From Rhabditoides inermis (Eukaryota > Nematoda > Chromadorea > Rhabditida > Rhabditidae), in assembly GCA_963966185.1 (NCBI GenBank), contig CAWZYM010000236.1, positions 1-64,000 of the forward strand: DNA of 64,000 nt, read 5' to 3'. Position 1 is the first letter of the stretch. Every line of letters begins with the position of its first letter. The notes below the pieces were generated by a model. It worked only from the letters and a program-made list of their open reading frames with translations, did no database searches and was not told the DNA's origin. Both the position numbers and the translations under genes were made by a program. This document shows positions 33,785 to 56,828 of the stretch, piece after piece.

Positions 33785-34986
33785 TTGAACACTCTTCCAC
33801 CGGTGATGGGATAGTCTACCATGACGTTGAATATCCAGTGAGCTAGTTCGACAGTGAGCTGCAATGGAGATGTAGGAGATGGGGACGAGAGTGGTGCATG
33901 CGTGCCTGCTGTAGACTCCAGCTGCCTCTGAATGCCACTGCGATCATCTTCCTGTCGTGGTCGATCGCAACGATTCCCGAACACGTCTCCTGGAAAGAGG
34001 GTACAAGGTGAAAACTTGTCACTTGAGGGATCTCCACAATGCCAAATAACCACTACTACATCGAAGGTAATCATATATCAACATTGCACATATGAGGTAA
34101 TCGAATGAATGAATTGCTTCGACTCTCACCAGTTTGCTGTTGCAGTTGGCTGTATACTGTTTGACGAGAGCCATCTTTCCGCCCTTCACGCGATCCACAC
34201 ACAACTGGATCTGCAGTCGAGAATCTCTCTCTCTCCCTCCCTCCCTCCCTCCCTCCCTCTCTCTCTTTCTCTCCCCCTCTCTCTCCCTCCCTCTCCTTCT
34301 CTCTCTCTCCCTCTCTCCATTTCTCTACTTACTTTCGCCTCATCGTCTCCATAGCTGGCAGCTAGTAGCGGCATAGCAGTGTATCTGAAATGTGCTAGTT
34401 TCACAAATCGAGAAATCGAAATATCGCAATTAGCAGTGAATGATTTCGATCTACCGACTTCGGCACATGCTTCCACTGTCTCATAACGCTGATGGATGTG
34501 ACGTGTTGTGGCTTTAGATTAAAACTAACTACAACAACGCAAATTACCTGGCCAGATTCTCATCGTAGACCGGCATGCTGTCCGCGGGAACGGGACAGTC
34601 CACCTGAATCGATCTGGCAATCGATAAATCGATAGTGTGTACTCACGAACACTCTCGCCGTATCCTTGCAGAAGTTCCACGCGCCGCCCACGCAACTATT
34701 GGTCGAGAAACACCATCTGGGATGACGTAGATACACTCAATTCCAAGTTGACTATCTCACCTGCAACTCGTGACACGTCCACTGCTCAGACCGACGCACG
34801 ATGTGCAGTTGGTGGCCTGAATAGAAAGATGGACAGATGTTCAGAGCTCAGAGTTTACTATTTATCCTGGATCGTTCTAGCTCTACGTGCGATCGCAGAT
34901 GAGGAGAGACTCACTTTCTCGCACTTGCCCGAATAGCACTCGGCCGCAGCGAGGCATAGCAAGAGGAGAAGCACAGGACGCGGCAT
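32739..34986 (-). CDS. Secreted class-3 (fungal-type) triacylglycerol lipase
   Basis: Starts at 34986 with a signal peptide (MPRPVLLLLLCLAAAECYSG) and ends TGA at 32739. The next exons (34816-34761, 34716-34647) give a small cysteine module of PSI/plexin type (CTSCVGLSSGRVTSCRWCF). The lipase-3 fold follows: YTAMPLLAASYGDDEAK, MIAVAFRGSWSLQ, VMVDYPITGG, the nucleophile elbow TGYSLGGCMGTL (G-x-S-x-G), ITIGEPKIGNKDFA, and near the C-terminus ADDPDCAADTLSLPTGHTVYF, typical of the disulphide and histidine end of these lipases. It probably hydrolyses acylglycerols outside the cell. The intron just before the elbow (33446-33509) starts GT but would end CG; one extra A would make a normal tttccag acceptor. 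One intron (33606-33781) is a 160-bp (CT)n tract. Confidence 0.88.
33606..33781. repeat. (CT)n tract with CCCTT interruptions
   Basis: About 160 bp of CT repeats with regularly spaced CCCTT units fill a complete lipase intron. In the sense of the gene it is purine-only (GA)n between the donor and the acceptor. Confidence 0.95.
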
Positions 34987-35097
34987 CTGATGTGGACAGG
35001 GAGTGTGTGAGTCAGTCTAATCGATTCGGATGGAGTGGCCCCGACCTGTTCCGACGAGACCAGATCGATCCACTGACGCATTCGCGCCTCTGTTTTT

Positions 35098-35178
35098 TTG
35101 ATGGCACGTGATTCGAGAGTGGAGAGAGAGAGAGGGGAAGAGGGAGAAGAGAGGGAGGAGGAGAGGGAGAAGAGAGAG

Positions 35179-35210
<32 letters not shown>

Positions 35211-35255
35211 GGGAGAGGAAGAAGAGAAAGAGGGGGAACAACTGTCTGATCGGGC
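35098..35255. repeat. GA-rich purine tract upstream of the lipase gene
   Basis: The run 35110-35240 is almost pure purine (GAGAGAGA, GGAGGA). The surrounding 34987-35620 shows no exon; it separates the divergent lipase and PYROXD2 genes and should hold both promoters. Confidence 0.85.
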
Positions 35256-35620
35256 ACTGATTTATGGTGGTAGCACCATAGTCTCCACTCGCATTGTGTA
35301 TGTGTGTATGTGTGTTTGCTACATCCACTTCCACGCTAACATACTTTACTGCCCGCACCGGAGAGAAAGGCGGAGCATTTTCTCGATGTCTTCCGGGAAC
35401 GTTGGAGAGTTGAGACAATCGCAAGAATAGTTGCATCATTCAATATACCCTCTTTTTTCAGCAACACTTCTACTAGCCTTTCAAAAACCACCGATCTTTG
35501 TTTTGTGCAGTTTGACACGTTATCTTTAGTAAAACCTAGGACACTTTATTAGATAAGCTGGGCGATAAGATTCGGTGGTGCGGGTGTTGGGGTGGCAGAG
35601 AGAGAGAGGGAGAGACAAGG

Positions 35621-38420
35621 ATGCGCGTGTCGCGAGGACTGCTGCGGCCTGCCAAGCACTACGATGCCATCGTCGTCGGCGGAGGACACAACGGACTCAC
35701 CGCGGTACGCCTCCCTCTTCCCTCCCTCTCTCTCCCTCTCTCTCTCCCTCTCACTCCTCCCTTCAGGCTGCCTACCTGGCCAAGGCGGGCAAGAAGGTGT
35801 GTGTGCTCGAGAGGAGACACATCGTCGGTGGCGCGGCTGTCACCGAGGAAATCGTTCCGGGTGCGTCTGCGTTGTTTCAAGTGCACTCCTCCCTTCCCTT
35901 GCAGGCTTCAAGTTCTCCCGCGCCTCCTACCTGCTGAGTCTGCTGCGGCCGGTGGTCATCGAAGACCTCAAGCTGAAAGTGAGATCGTCTCCCTTGTCCC
36001 ATTCCTCCCCTCGTTGCAGTCGTTTGGTCTCCGCTACCATCTCCGCAATCCCTCGTCGTTCACTCCGATGCGAGACGGGGCGAGTCTCCAACTGGGAATG
36101 GACATGACAGAGAACCAGAGGGAGATCGCACAGTTCTCACGCAAAGACGCCGAGGTACGAGAGATCATTTGAAGGGGACCTCCTTGCTTCTGACGTTTGA
36201 CTTCAGCAGTGTGTTGCAGGCGTACCCTCGCTACGAGCACCACATCTCTCGCATCGTCTCCTCCCTCGAGCCACTCATGGACCAGGTGGGGACAACTGAA
36301 GCGAGAATGGAATGAGACGAGTGTTGTCAGGTGCCATTCGAGCCACACACTGGCAGTCCGGTGGAGAAGCTGAGGAAACTGTGGAACGTGTACAAGCACG
36401 TCAAGGCCATCGGCATGGACGGAGCGGCAGACTTCTACGAGCTCATGACTGCGCCCATTTCCAAGGTATCGGGGAGACAGAGGGGGTGTGGGAGACGGAC
36501 CCGGTTGAATAAGAGGACTGATCTTAGGTCTGTCTCCTGGTTATTGTATAAATTGATTCTACTGAAACAAACTTTTAGGTGATGGACAAGTGGTTCGAGA
36601 GCGATGTCCTCAAGGCGACTCTCGGCACCGACGGAGTCATCGGATTCGCCGCCAGCCCCTATGACGCTGGAACTGGGTAGGCAGCTCTCTCTCTCTCTCC
36701 CTCTTTCTCTCTCTCTCTCTCCCTCTCTATCTCTCTCTATCACACCAACACACAGGTATGTTCTCCTCCACCACGTCTTGGGTGGTCTGGATGGAGTTGG
36801 CGGAGCGTGGGGATACGTATACGGTGAGTGGCGCAGTCAGACTCGATTCAAAACCACATTCGACTGTTGCTTCGATTGCAGGTGGTATGGGCGCGGTGTC
36901 TGATGCGATGGCAAAGGCCGCGCGGGCAGCCGGAGCAGAGATATACACAGACAACGTACACACACAACATTCATTCTTATCAAAACATCAAGTTGTATTC
37001 AGTCAGTGTCGGAGATTCTGGTCGACAATGGAGCGGCGAAGGGCGTGCGACTTGCTGATGGAAGCGAGGTAGCAGAGGAGAGAGAGAGAGAAAGGGAGAC
37101 TGCAAAACTCACATTCAGATCCACGCCGACACTGTGCTATCCAACGCCACGCCGGAGATCACATTCAGAAGGCTTATCGACAAGGTAGGCATGGATGCTT
37201 TAAACATGCCAGTAGTCACGTCTCCTTGCAGTCGCATCTCCCTCCCTCATTCCTCACTGCTATCGACGGAATAGACTACACCTCGCCAGTCACAAAGATC
37301 AATGGTATCACTCCAGATACTAAAGAAGAACTCCGGGGAAAATAGGAATGCCGGTCAATAGGGGCAAAATGATACTTCGGAACACGATTCTGGCAATAAA
37401 AATTCTGAGAGGCTTCAAAAAGTTACGTTTTTGAATTATTAGTTACTACAGATCCTTTGTCCAAATAGCCTAATTGGGCGAGGGCGGAGCCTCACTTCCC
37501 GCCGCTGCCTCGCGGATTCCCGCCAAAATCTGGTTCCGGGCGCGCTAATGTTTTGGACGGGTGACTCTTTCCCCGGAGTTCTTCTTTAATGAATATACTT
37601 TATACATATACATTTAAAATGGATGTTTCAGTGGCGGTGAAGGAGCTGCCGAATTTCACGGCTCGTCCGACCCAGGGTGAGTGTGGGCGAATGGGTGGAG
37701 GGAGAGACACGGAGAAGAGGGTGTTGCAGGCTCGTCTCCCATGCCCCACCACCAGACAACCATCCACATGAACTGTGAGAGTATGCGAGTGGTGGACGGA
37801 GCAGTGCAGGACTACAGACAGGGCCGATGGAGCCGGCGGTCAGTCCCTCCCCCTCCCCCCTTCACTCTCACTCTGCCGTTGCAGTCCAGTGATCGAGATG
37901 ACCATTCCCTCGTCCGTCGACCGTTCCATCTGTCCGGCGGATCCGAATGCGCACGTGGTTCTTCTCTTCACCCAGTACACTCCCTACTCACTCGCTGACG
38001 GGCAGTGGACAGCGGAGAAGAAGGAAGAGTACAAAAGACACGGTGGGTGCCCTTACCCTTTCCCCCTCACTCCGTGGTCGCAGTGTTCTCGGAGATTGAT
38101 GCGTACGCGCCCAACTTCTCTTCTTCTGTGATCGGCTGTGAGGTGCTGCCTCCGCCGGCTATCGAGGAGACATTCGGCCTGACAGGAGGAGTGAGTGTCC
38201 CCGCTTCACAGGCACAAGCACTCTTCATCCATTCCAGAACATCTTCCACGGCTCCATGTCGCTGTCGCAGCTGTACTTCACCCGTCCGGCGATAGGCCAC
38301 GCCTCCTTCGCCACGCCCCTCCGCGGTCTGTTCCTGTGTGGGAGCGGGGCGCATCCGGGAGGCGGGGTCACGGGGGCGCCCGGCAGACTGGGGGCACTCA
38401 CCGCACTAAAACACATGTAG
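35621..38420 (+). CDS. PYROXD2: PYROXD2-like FAD-dependent oxidoreductase (mitochondrial)
   Basis: ATG at 35621, stop TAG at 38418-38420, with about 13 short introns. The N-terminus has a short basic leader ([15 protein letters not shown]), then the FAD-binding Rossmann motif [13 protein letters not shown] and [18 protein letters not shown]. Later landmarks: [72 protein letters not shown] and the C-terminal [19 protein letters not shown], which closes the FAD site in this carotenoid-desaturase-like family. Human PYROXD2 is in the mitochondrial matrix; its substrate is not settled. An intron (37310-37630) carries a small MITE. No frameshift was seen, although some exon borders are approximate. 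Confidence 0.9.
36680..36755. repeat. (CT)n intron tract in the PYROXD2 gene
   Basis: CT repeats fill the whole intron between the exon ending ACTGG|GTAGG and the next acceptor acacag. Confidence 0.9.
37323..37586. mobile_element. Small MITE with AAGAAGAACTCCGGGG ends, TA duplication
   Basis: Left end AAGAAGAACTCCGGGGAAAA and right end TTTCCCCGGAGTTCTTCTT are near-perfect inverted repeats of about 19-20 bp. They are flanked by TA at 37321-37322 and 37587-37588. The 264-bp body has no ORF. It lies in a PYROXD2 intron, only about 16 bp after the donor. Confidence 0.78.
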
Positions 38421-38576
38421 ATAATGTACTCGTCTATGCATATACACACAATAAACATTTCATTCTTTGCTTCATTTGTCTGCGTTCTGTCATTCGACCT
38501 TCTCTTTTCTTCTGTGACAGGTTCAGTGCGGGTGGTGCGATCGCGCGGTGCGGTCTCCTCTTCCCTCTCTCCCATA

Positions 38577-39045
38577 ATGATCCCTCTTCTCCCTCCCCTC
38601 CTCCATCTTCTCCTCTTTCTCGTCATCGCCGTGCAGTGCGGGAAAAAGGTCACACTTGCGTATTCTCTTCTCTTTTCTCTCTCATCGATCATCCTTCAGA
38701 GAGATAAGATTGCGGAGCCGCAGCCCCGGAAGCTGCTGCCGGCATCCGCGGAAGATAGGGCGAGAGTCGAGGCCATCAACAAAGGTACTTGCACAACTTG
38801 AATGGTTACGGTATTCTACCGTACTCCAGGCGAGACTCGGCCGGAAGCGGACGGGGAGACGCTGAAGAACGCTAACGGAGATGTGAACACCGACTGGGGA
38901 GACATGCAGAAGTTCGAAGAGGTAGTGTGTACTGTGGATTGTACTGTGGATGTCATGTTGTGTGACGGCGTTTGTATTGCAGCCGCATATGTGTTCCGCG
39001 AAGGGCAACGACGATTTCACCGAAGATCAAAAGGGCAAGAAGTAG
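38577..39045 (+). CDS. Small secreted acidic peptide/protein, unrecognised
   Basis: Four exons, 38577-38648, 38700-38784, 38830-38921 and 38983-39045, join in phase to give 103 residues. The first exon is a textbook signal peptide (MIPLLPPLLHLLLFLVIAVQ) ending near CGKKRDK. The rest is hydrophilic (KIAEPQPRKLLPASAEDRAR, then DVNTDWGDMQKFEE) with a second Cys in PHMCSAKGNDDF and a basic end KGKK. The KKR and PRK sites could be proteolytic. I recognise no family. AATAAA-like signals follow near 39104. It starts 157 bp after PYROXD2 on the same strand, and its 3' end faces that of the KCC gene. Confidence 0.66.
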
Positions 39046-39655
39046 ATGGAAGAAAGCGATAGAAATGGACACATATGACAGACATATCATGATTACAATG
39101 ATTATAATAAAAAGTTAACTCTTGGTGTGCATTTTTTTTGTAATGTTTCTCGATGAAAACTCACCTTCGTCTCATATCTACTATTACAACATCTATTTTC
39201 ACTAACAATTAAGCACGTTTATTTGAAATTTTAGTCCTTGTTTCATGAAAATAAGTGTTTGTCGTTTTCAAACACGTTTTTCTAAATAATTATTATTATT
39301 GACTTTCTTTTCGCCCTCGTAACTTTACAATAATCATCTCGATACAACAAGCGTTATTACTGTACAATAAATTTATTCAATCTGAAACTCGCATGCAAAT
39401 GCACAATGAAAACTGGTAAAACGCAACGGGTGTGTGACAATAAATGCAATGATAAAAGGGGGTTGAGTGAGAAAAGTCTGGGGGTATGGACTGACATGTG
39501 ACAGGGGGCGAGGGGAGATTGGGCAACGATGAATCAATTGTGATACGCGGTGTCTAAGCACTAGGTCTACAAGTATACTCTTTCTCACTCCTGTACTCGC
39601 CCTAGAAGGGCACGCTCTGCGCTCTCCGCACGCAGCACACTCTCTCGTCGCCACT
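39046..39655. other. Tail-to-tail intergenic region
   Basis: It contains the 3' ends of the secreted-peptide gene (plus) and the KCC gene (minus). It is AT-rich, with no exon seen. Confidence 0.6.
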
Positions 39656-51233
<11,578 letters not shown>

Positions 51234-51870
51234 GCACCGGGGAGCTGGGCTTGCGACTGCCGAGTGCGGGGGGCGGGGCCTCCCTACGCATGCTTCTGCC
51301 AGCTGCTGCCTGCCTGCCTGTCCCCCATACCCAACCCATTACACGACCATACCACACTACCTATACGCACTACCCCTTATACAGGTCATCTATCATGCTA
51401 ATTAAATCCCCTGATGACTTTATCGATTGGAAGAGAGTGCAACCTTTTTCGCGCCTCATTTCGAGTGGAAATGTGCGTGGGAGCGGCTGTTGCAGTGGCG
51501 GTGAGGATTGAAGGGGATTCACGAAAGGGGAGGAATTAACTAAACTCTCTCTTCTTGTCTCTCTCTCATCTCTCTCTCTATCTATGTCTACTCCTTTCTC
51601 TCTACTTCTCTTTTTCTCTCATGGGGACCTAAAACCGTCTTTTGAGAAACTCGAAAACATGTAGCCCCGTAAGGGATTGCGATCAATAGATAAATACACA
51701 TATCAGCATCAGATCGTTAAGAATGTGGCGCTATATATTTCCAAAATCCGTGTCGTGAAATCTAACGTGTGAGAGGGAGTGAGAATTCTAAAGCGTGTGC
51801 CCAACGATTTGAGATACGGTGTAGGGAATAGATAGAGGTGCCAGCTTCCATTGCGCACAGTCAACTGGCA
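51234..51870. other. Head-to-head intergenic region (KCC / Cys-rich gene)
   Basis: No exon is seen. It holds CT-rich runs near 51545-51620. It probably contains the KCC promoter. Confidence 0.5.
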
Positions 51871-51874
51871 GTTG

Positions 51875-53030
51875 CAGACAGCTCTCTTGTGCTGCCTCCC
51901 CCTCTGCCATGCCCGATTGTGCTTCCGGCAAGAGGACGTGCGAGTGTCGACCGAGGGAATGCTGATCGACGAGTTCGGAGAGTACAACAACCCCCACTTC
52001 CCTCCCCCACCCAGCAACCACACCATACCTGGGGTACGCATGGAAAGGCGGAGGGTGCTGATCATCGATTCAGAGCGCCCACTGTTGTGTGTACGTGCGT
52101 GTGGGCGGGCTGTCTCAGCCGGTCGCCTCCCTCCACTCCCTCAAATTCGGCACCGCCTCCCCTCGCATATGCCAGTTCAGCAACGGCACTGACGCGCCAC
52201 TCTTCAACTCGAGCAACGTGGAGGTGAGTGGCCGCAGACTGCTGTGTTCGATGGTGTGGCAGGCGTCCCGCCGAGACTTCTCGCACCCCGCCAAGGAGAG
52301 CATCAAGCTGCGCGAGATAGTGCTCAAGTGCGAGGTCGAGCTGTGCAACACGTACCAGTGGGCGGAGGTACGGGCGCTCATCTCACCGGGCTGAAGCCGT
52401 GTGTTGCTAGTCGATCCTCCGCCACCACTACTCCCTTGCTCTCGAAGAAATGCAGATCACATGGGACACGATTCATCCCGACGACATGGGAACCATCGCA
52501 GCCGTCTGTCAAGCCAGTCACCAATCAACTAATCGATAGTTCAGACAGCCAAGCCAGCGGAGCAGTTCGGGGAGTTCGCCCAGAACAAGTACCTGGGAGA
52601 AGAGGGATATCTGGCGAAATACGTCAAAGAGAAGACCGCGCTGCTGGGACTGGACAAAACTAAAGGTACGCTCTCTGTTTCCTTCTGACTGTGACATGTG
52701 ACTGCAGTGATGTGTCCGCGTGGGAAAGCGGCCCTCGGAGGCTTGCCCCCTGGGAGGGAGCAGTGCACGGGGGTGGGTGGATGAGGGAGGGCGGGAAGGG
52801 AAGGGAAGGTGTTGAGGGGTGCGCGGTGAGTATGGGCCGCGCCAGTCTGCACTACGGCTGCTGGCACGGCGCCTCCGAGACGTGCCTCCATCTCATACCA
52901 TGCACCAACACCTTCCTACACAGAGGAGTCATGATGGAAAGTGTGCAGCACTACCACTTGTTTACCTTATTTGTTTCCAGATCCCGGATTCGATCGTTGC
53001 TGTGAATACGTGTTGTTGTGTGGGCAGTGA
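51875..53030 (+). CDS. Cysteine-rich, probably secreted protein of unknown family
   Basis: Exons: about 51875-52030, 52119-52223, 52263-52367, about 52410-52515, about 52550-52663, then about 52708-52772, 52813-52941 and the last ending TGA at 53028-53030. Phases agree throughout. The first exon has a hydrophobic, Cys-containing stretch (TALLCCLPLCHARLCF) that may be the end of a signal peptide, but no ATG fits upstream, so the start is missing. The middle is charged (REIVLKCEVELCNTYQWAE; MQITWDTIHPDDMGTIAAVC). The end is Cys-dense: REQCTGGCAVSM, LHYGCWHGASETC, HLIPCTNT, then FDRCCEYVLLCGQ and stop. One Asn-Gly-Thr and one Asn-Ser-Ser site suggest N-glycosylation. I recognise no domain. AATAAA is near 53165. 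Confidence 0.58.
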
Positions 53031-54563
53031 GTGCATCGCGCGACTCCTATGATCTACCCCGCCCCCTCCTCTGATCTACCCTCTAATCATATGATCTACC
53101 CTCGCCCCCTCCCCATACGCACAGAGAGATGTGTAGTCAAGCACGCTTTGATCTCCGGTTCCGCTAATAAAACGTAATCATATCGGTTCTCGTTTTCTAC
53201 CGTCATCCATTATGTTCTATTTCGAGTGTTCTCACATTCAGACGCGTTATCTCGCTCGTTTTCGCGGATTTTGATCTGAGCCTAAAATAGATACAAATCA
53301 TATTTGATGTTTTGACCCTTTGACGTTTCTTGGTAGATAACGTGTTGAAATGTCGAAAAATAGCAAGTGGAAGGAGTGATACTGTAGGATGTAAGGACAT
53401 GCGAGGGGATAGAAAGAGAGAAAGAGAGAGGGAGAGAGAGGGAGAGAGGGAGATAGAGAAAGAAAAGAGGGAAAGATATGGGGGGGGGGCGAGTGGGATC
53501 AGAGAGAGGGGTGAAGAGGGGAGGGTGAGAGGAAGAATGAGAAAGAACCGCATCTCACCTGGCTGGATCGCATTTCAAAGCAATCCGCACTTTGTATCTG
53601 TTTGTACACTCTCGTAGACGACGACGCATAGACATGGACTTTTCTCTCCGATGGTTTGCCATTTGATTACTCTTCAATACACAAGAGAAGTCTTCGAGCG
53701 TCGCCACACATCATCGCACTCTACGAACAATATAGCTGTTACTTTTATGTTTATATCACGACTACGTCGACGTCCTGCAGGCGGAGTCAGGGAGGATAGA
53801 AGAAGAGAGAGTGGAAGAGGTGGGAGAGCGGGTAAATAGACGGTCAAAGTGGTTTATGGCCAAGGCACTTACTCACACCCCTGCCTCTCTTGTAAACAGT
53901 GACGCAGAGTTGAAAATTACGGTTGTACCGCTTCAGCTAAGGAATGCGGAGCCAACCGCCTGCCTTTCCAAAGCACCCTTTTCATTCCCTCCTCGCACTG
54001 TCACTGTTTCTTCCGGACATCCACAATTTCGCCTTGAAGTGACGAGAAGATCTCAGCTTTACTCTCTGCTTCGCCAACAGAATGATCATGTCATCATGTA
54101 GCACAGGCTGCTCCTTCCATCGCTTCTTCTCGTCTTTCACTTTTCACACTTGGCCGTGTTGGATTTTGAACTGTGCAGTCTGCAGTAGTCAACGAGACAG
54201 CACTCGTCTCTTCTTGTTTAATCTCGCTTTCCTACTATATCACTCGCAAGTCATAATCAGTGATCAGCAGGCGGGAATCGAGGCGGAGCTTCTGGTACAA
54301 GAAGGAGACACCGTGCGTTCCGGATCCATTCAAGAACCTCAGCCAAAAGACGAGCCATGCTTGAAATGAGAAAGGCTGTTGCAGAGAGAACGGCGCCAGC
54401 TCGGCTCTTCTTCACCAGCATGTAGGTCGATATGGTGCGATGCAGTTCTTCCTCCAAGGCCGACGCAACAATGCACATGGGTCTGACTTGCCGGCTGATC
54501 TCGCAATCTTGACTAGCTCGTCGAAGAACTTGTACTTCTCCATTTCCTCGTGATGACGCATCA
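53031..54563. other. Region without a supported gene
   Basis: It holds a (GA)-rich run at 53410-53530 and a modest plus-strand frame (start 53859, MAKALTHTPASLV, to 54101) that I cannot link to any exon. On the minus strand, 54560-54450 reads MMRHHEEMEKYKFFDELVKI and a neighbouring frame has a hydrophobic helix. These could be exons of a small minus-strand gene next to the retroposon, but the evidence is weak. Confidence 0.3.
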
Positions 54564-54994
54564 TTTCTATCATTTCTCTGCCAGCGCGCGGTCGCGTGCC
54601 TTCCCCTGTTATTTCCCCGACCCCTGAACAATGCTGTGCGGCGGAGGACACTAACTGGATTGGTACTCGATTTTGGTACTCTCTACATCTACGGCATTGA
54701 GACTGGAGAGGAATCCTCGAAGACGATGACACTCTCGGAGACGTCTCTTCGCGATCGATCGTTGAAGCCCGGATCTTCCGCCGCTGAGATCGAAACTTCC
54801 TCAGAAGCCGCAAGCAGGGGATGACAAGCATCACCAACAACGCGTACGCATCCACGGGACCACCGAAACCCGTGTTGTTGGAACTCGCAGTAGGCATTGT
54901 ATTACTGTATTTTACCGTATCCCACCGTAATTTACGTAATCGATAATGTGTGCTACTTGATTCGAGATAAATATTCTGATTCTGATTCTGATTC
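54564..54994 (+). mobile_element. SINE-like retroposon, copy Q, with (ATTCTG)n tail
   Basis: The plus-strand 431-bp copy of the element at 32156-32594. It ends GATTCGAGATAAATATTCTG with three further TCTGAT-type units, and is flanked by the 10-bp duplication TGACGCATCA (54554-54563 and 54995-55004). Compared with copy P it lacks the small TTTTAAAA insertion and differs at scattered bases. Confidence 0.82.
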
Positions 54995-55169
54995 TGACGC
55001 ATCAAACCCACATCCAACATTTTAGGTATTTTATGCTTATCGCGATATGATGAGATTATATGGTAGTGTAAGTGAATGAGGCGACTGTACATATGGGGTT
55101 ATATGAGAGGGGTGAGAGGACCCGTGTGTAACTCACTCTCAACACACATTTGTACTTGGGCGCTGGGGG

Positions 55170-55650
55170 TTAGAGGAGAGCGAGGAGGAGGAGGAGGAGG
55201 AGGAAGGACACTGTCTCAACAGACGCCGGGTTGCGGGCCTTCACGCGGTTCTTTGCCATATCCTCCTGCTCCTGCATCTTGCGCTGCGAGAACGGAGCAG
55301 GCAGCTCGAACGAAGCCCCGCCCAGCCGAGCCACGTTCACCTACAACTCTCTCTCTCCCTCCCTCCCCCTCTCTCCCTCCCTCCCTCTCTCTCTCTCTAT
55401 CTCTCTCTCTCTCTCTCTCTCTCGCTGTACCTGCGTGGGCGATACCATAGGGTAGTAGTGGCTGCCTCGGTTCATGTCGTGCGCGTTCACCTCTGAACAG
55501 CGTCTTCCTTCCCCTCCCCCTCCTCTTTCACTCACCATCTGGTTGGCTGCTGCCAGTCGCTCCGAGAATGTACAGCTTCTGGTCGAGATGCCAGATACGG
55601 CCCTCGTTGTTGTCGATCTCAACATACACCCCTCCCTCACTCCCTCACTC

Positions 55651-55703
<53 letters not shown>

Positions 55704-55860
55704 TCCCTTCTCTCTCACACACACACACCTGTGGGACGATCTGCTGTGTGAAGTGGCACATGAGGCGGCCGTCAGTGATGTCCGATGCGACGTCTGTGAT
55801 CAGAGTGCGTTGCTCGTCCTGCCAACACAGCTCTTCCCCCCTCTCTCTCTCTCCCTCTCC

Positions 55861-55905
<45 letters not shown>

Positions 55906-56353
55906 TTCGCTCAGGTAAATGCGGTCGTTGGTCTTGCCCTTGTTGTATGACAGGAACACCTGCAATGCGGCTGTTGTTGCCTCCCCCATCCGTCCTTCCC
56001 CACCTCCGTTCCTTCTCCGGCGAACTGTCCCACGTCGCTCATCACACACTCGGACACAGCGTCGTCCCCCTCAAAACCCAAACGGACATTCCCCACGCTG
56101 TCAAGAAACACTGCATTGTATTCTGTTCTACGTTGTCGCTACACGTAAACTGTTTGCCACAGCATATGCAACGTGCTAGCGCACATATCGTGCTATTGTA
56201 GAGTTGGATAGGGTTTTATAGTTCTGTGATGTTGTGGGCTCGCTGCCAACACCGGCAAACGTATCGTGTGTTCTTTCCCTGGCATGAAAGAGACAATGAG
56301 ATATGACTGACATGTCTCTCTCCCATCTCAACATCGCTATTCCATCATCCATA

Positions 56354-56399
<46 letters not shown>

Positions 56400-56772
56400 G
56401 TTATCGAAGATTCGATTAGTGTTGTGTGCGCACGTGCGTGTGCGTATGTGGAGTGCCCCTTGGACCCCCTCTGTCTGTCTACTGCTAACGGTTCGTTTCA
56501 AGGACAATACAAAAGGGACATACGACATTCTGTGTTACAGCCCACAAGTCAGCTCACATTCGAATCAACCCGCAATGTCATTGTCAGTAGACTAACGGGC
56601 CAATCATCTGATCAGCCATAAAAGGACACATGTTTGATAGTATTGCTTGCGTGCAGGTCAGCCGACTCGAAAGGGGGAGCGAAAAAGACAACGCCAATAG
56701 AACATCGCTCGCCTTTCTTCCGATTCACATCAATTCCGACCGCAAAGGGAAATCAAAATGTCGGTGAACGCT

Positions 56773-56828
<56 letters not shown>

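Noticed and set aside
33216..33800. Long minus-strand frame of alternating Arg-Glu residues
   Set aside because: It is a translation of a (GA)n intron joined to real lipase exons; many similar Arg-Glu or Ser-Leu frames across the window are the same artefact.
52813..53030. Phospholipase A2-like signature (YGCW...DRCC)
   Set aside because: The calcium-loop glycines and the catalytic His-Asp pair are missing, and the spacing does not fit.
54412..55092. 226-residue minus-strand frame
   Set aside because: It runs antisense through the retroposon at 54564-54994 and its flanks; the target duplications and tail show the insertion, so the frame is mostly fortuitous.
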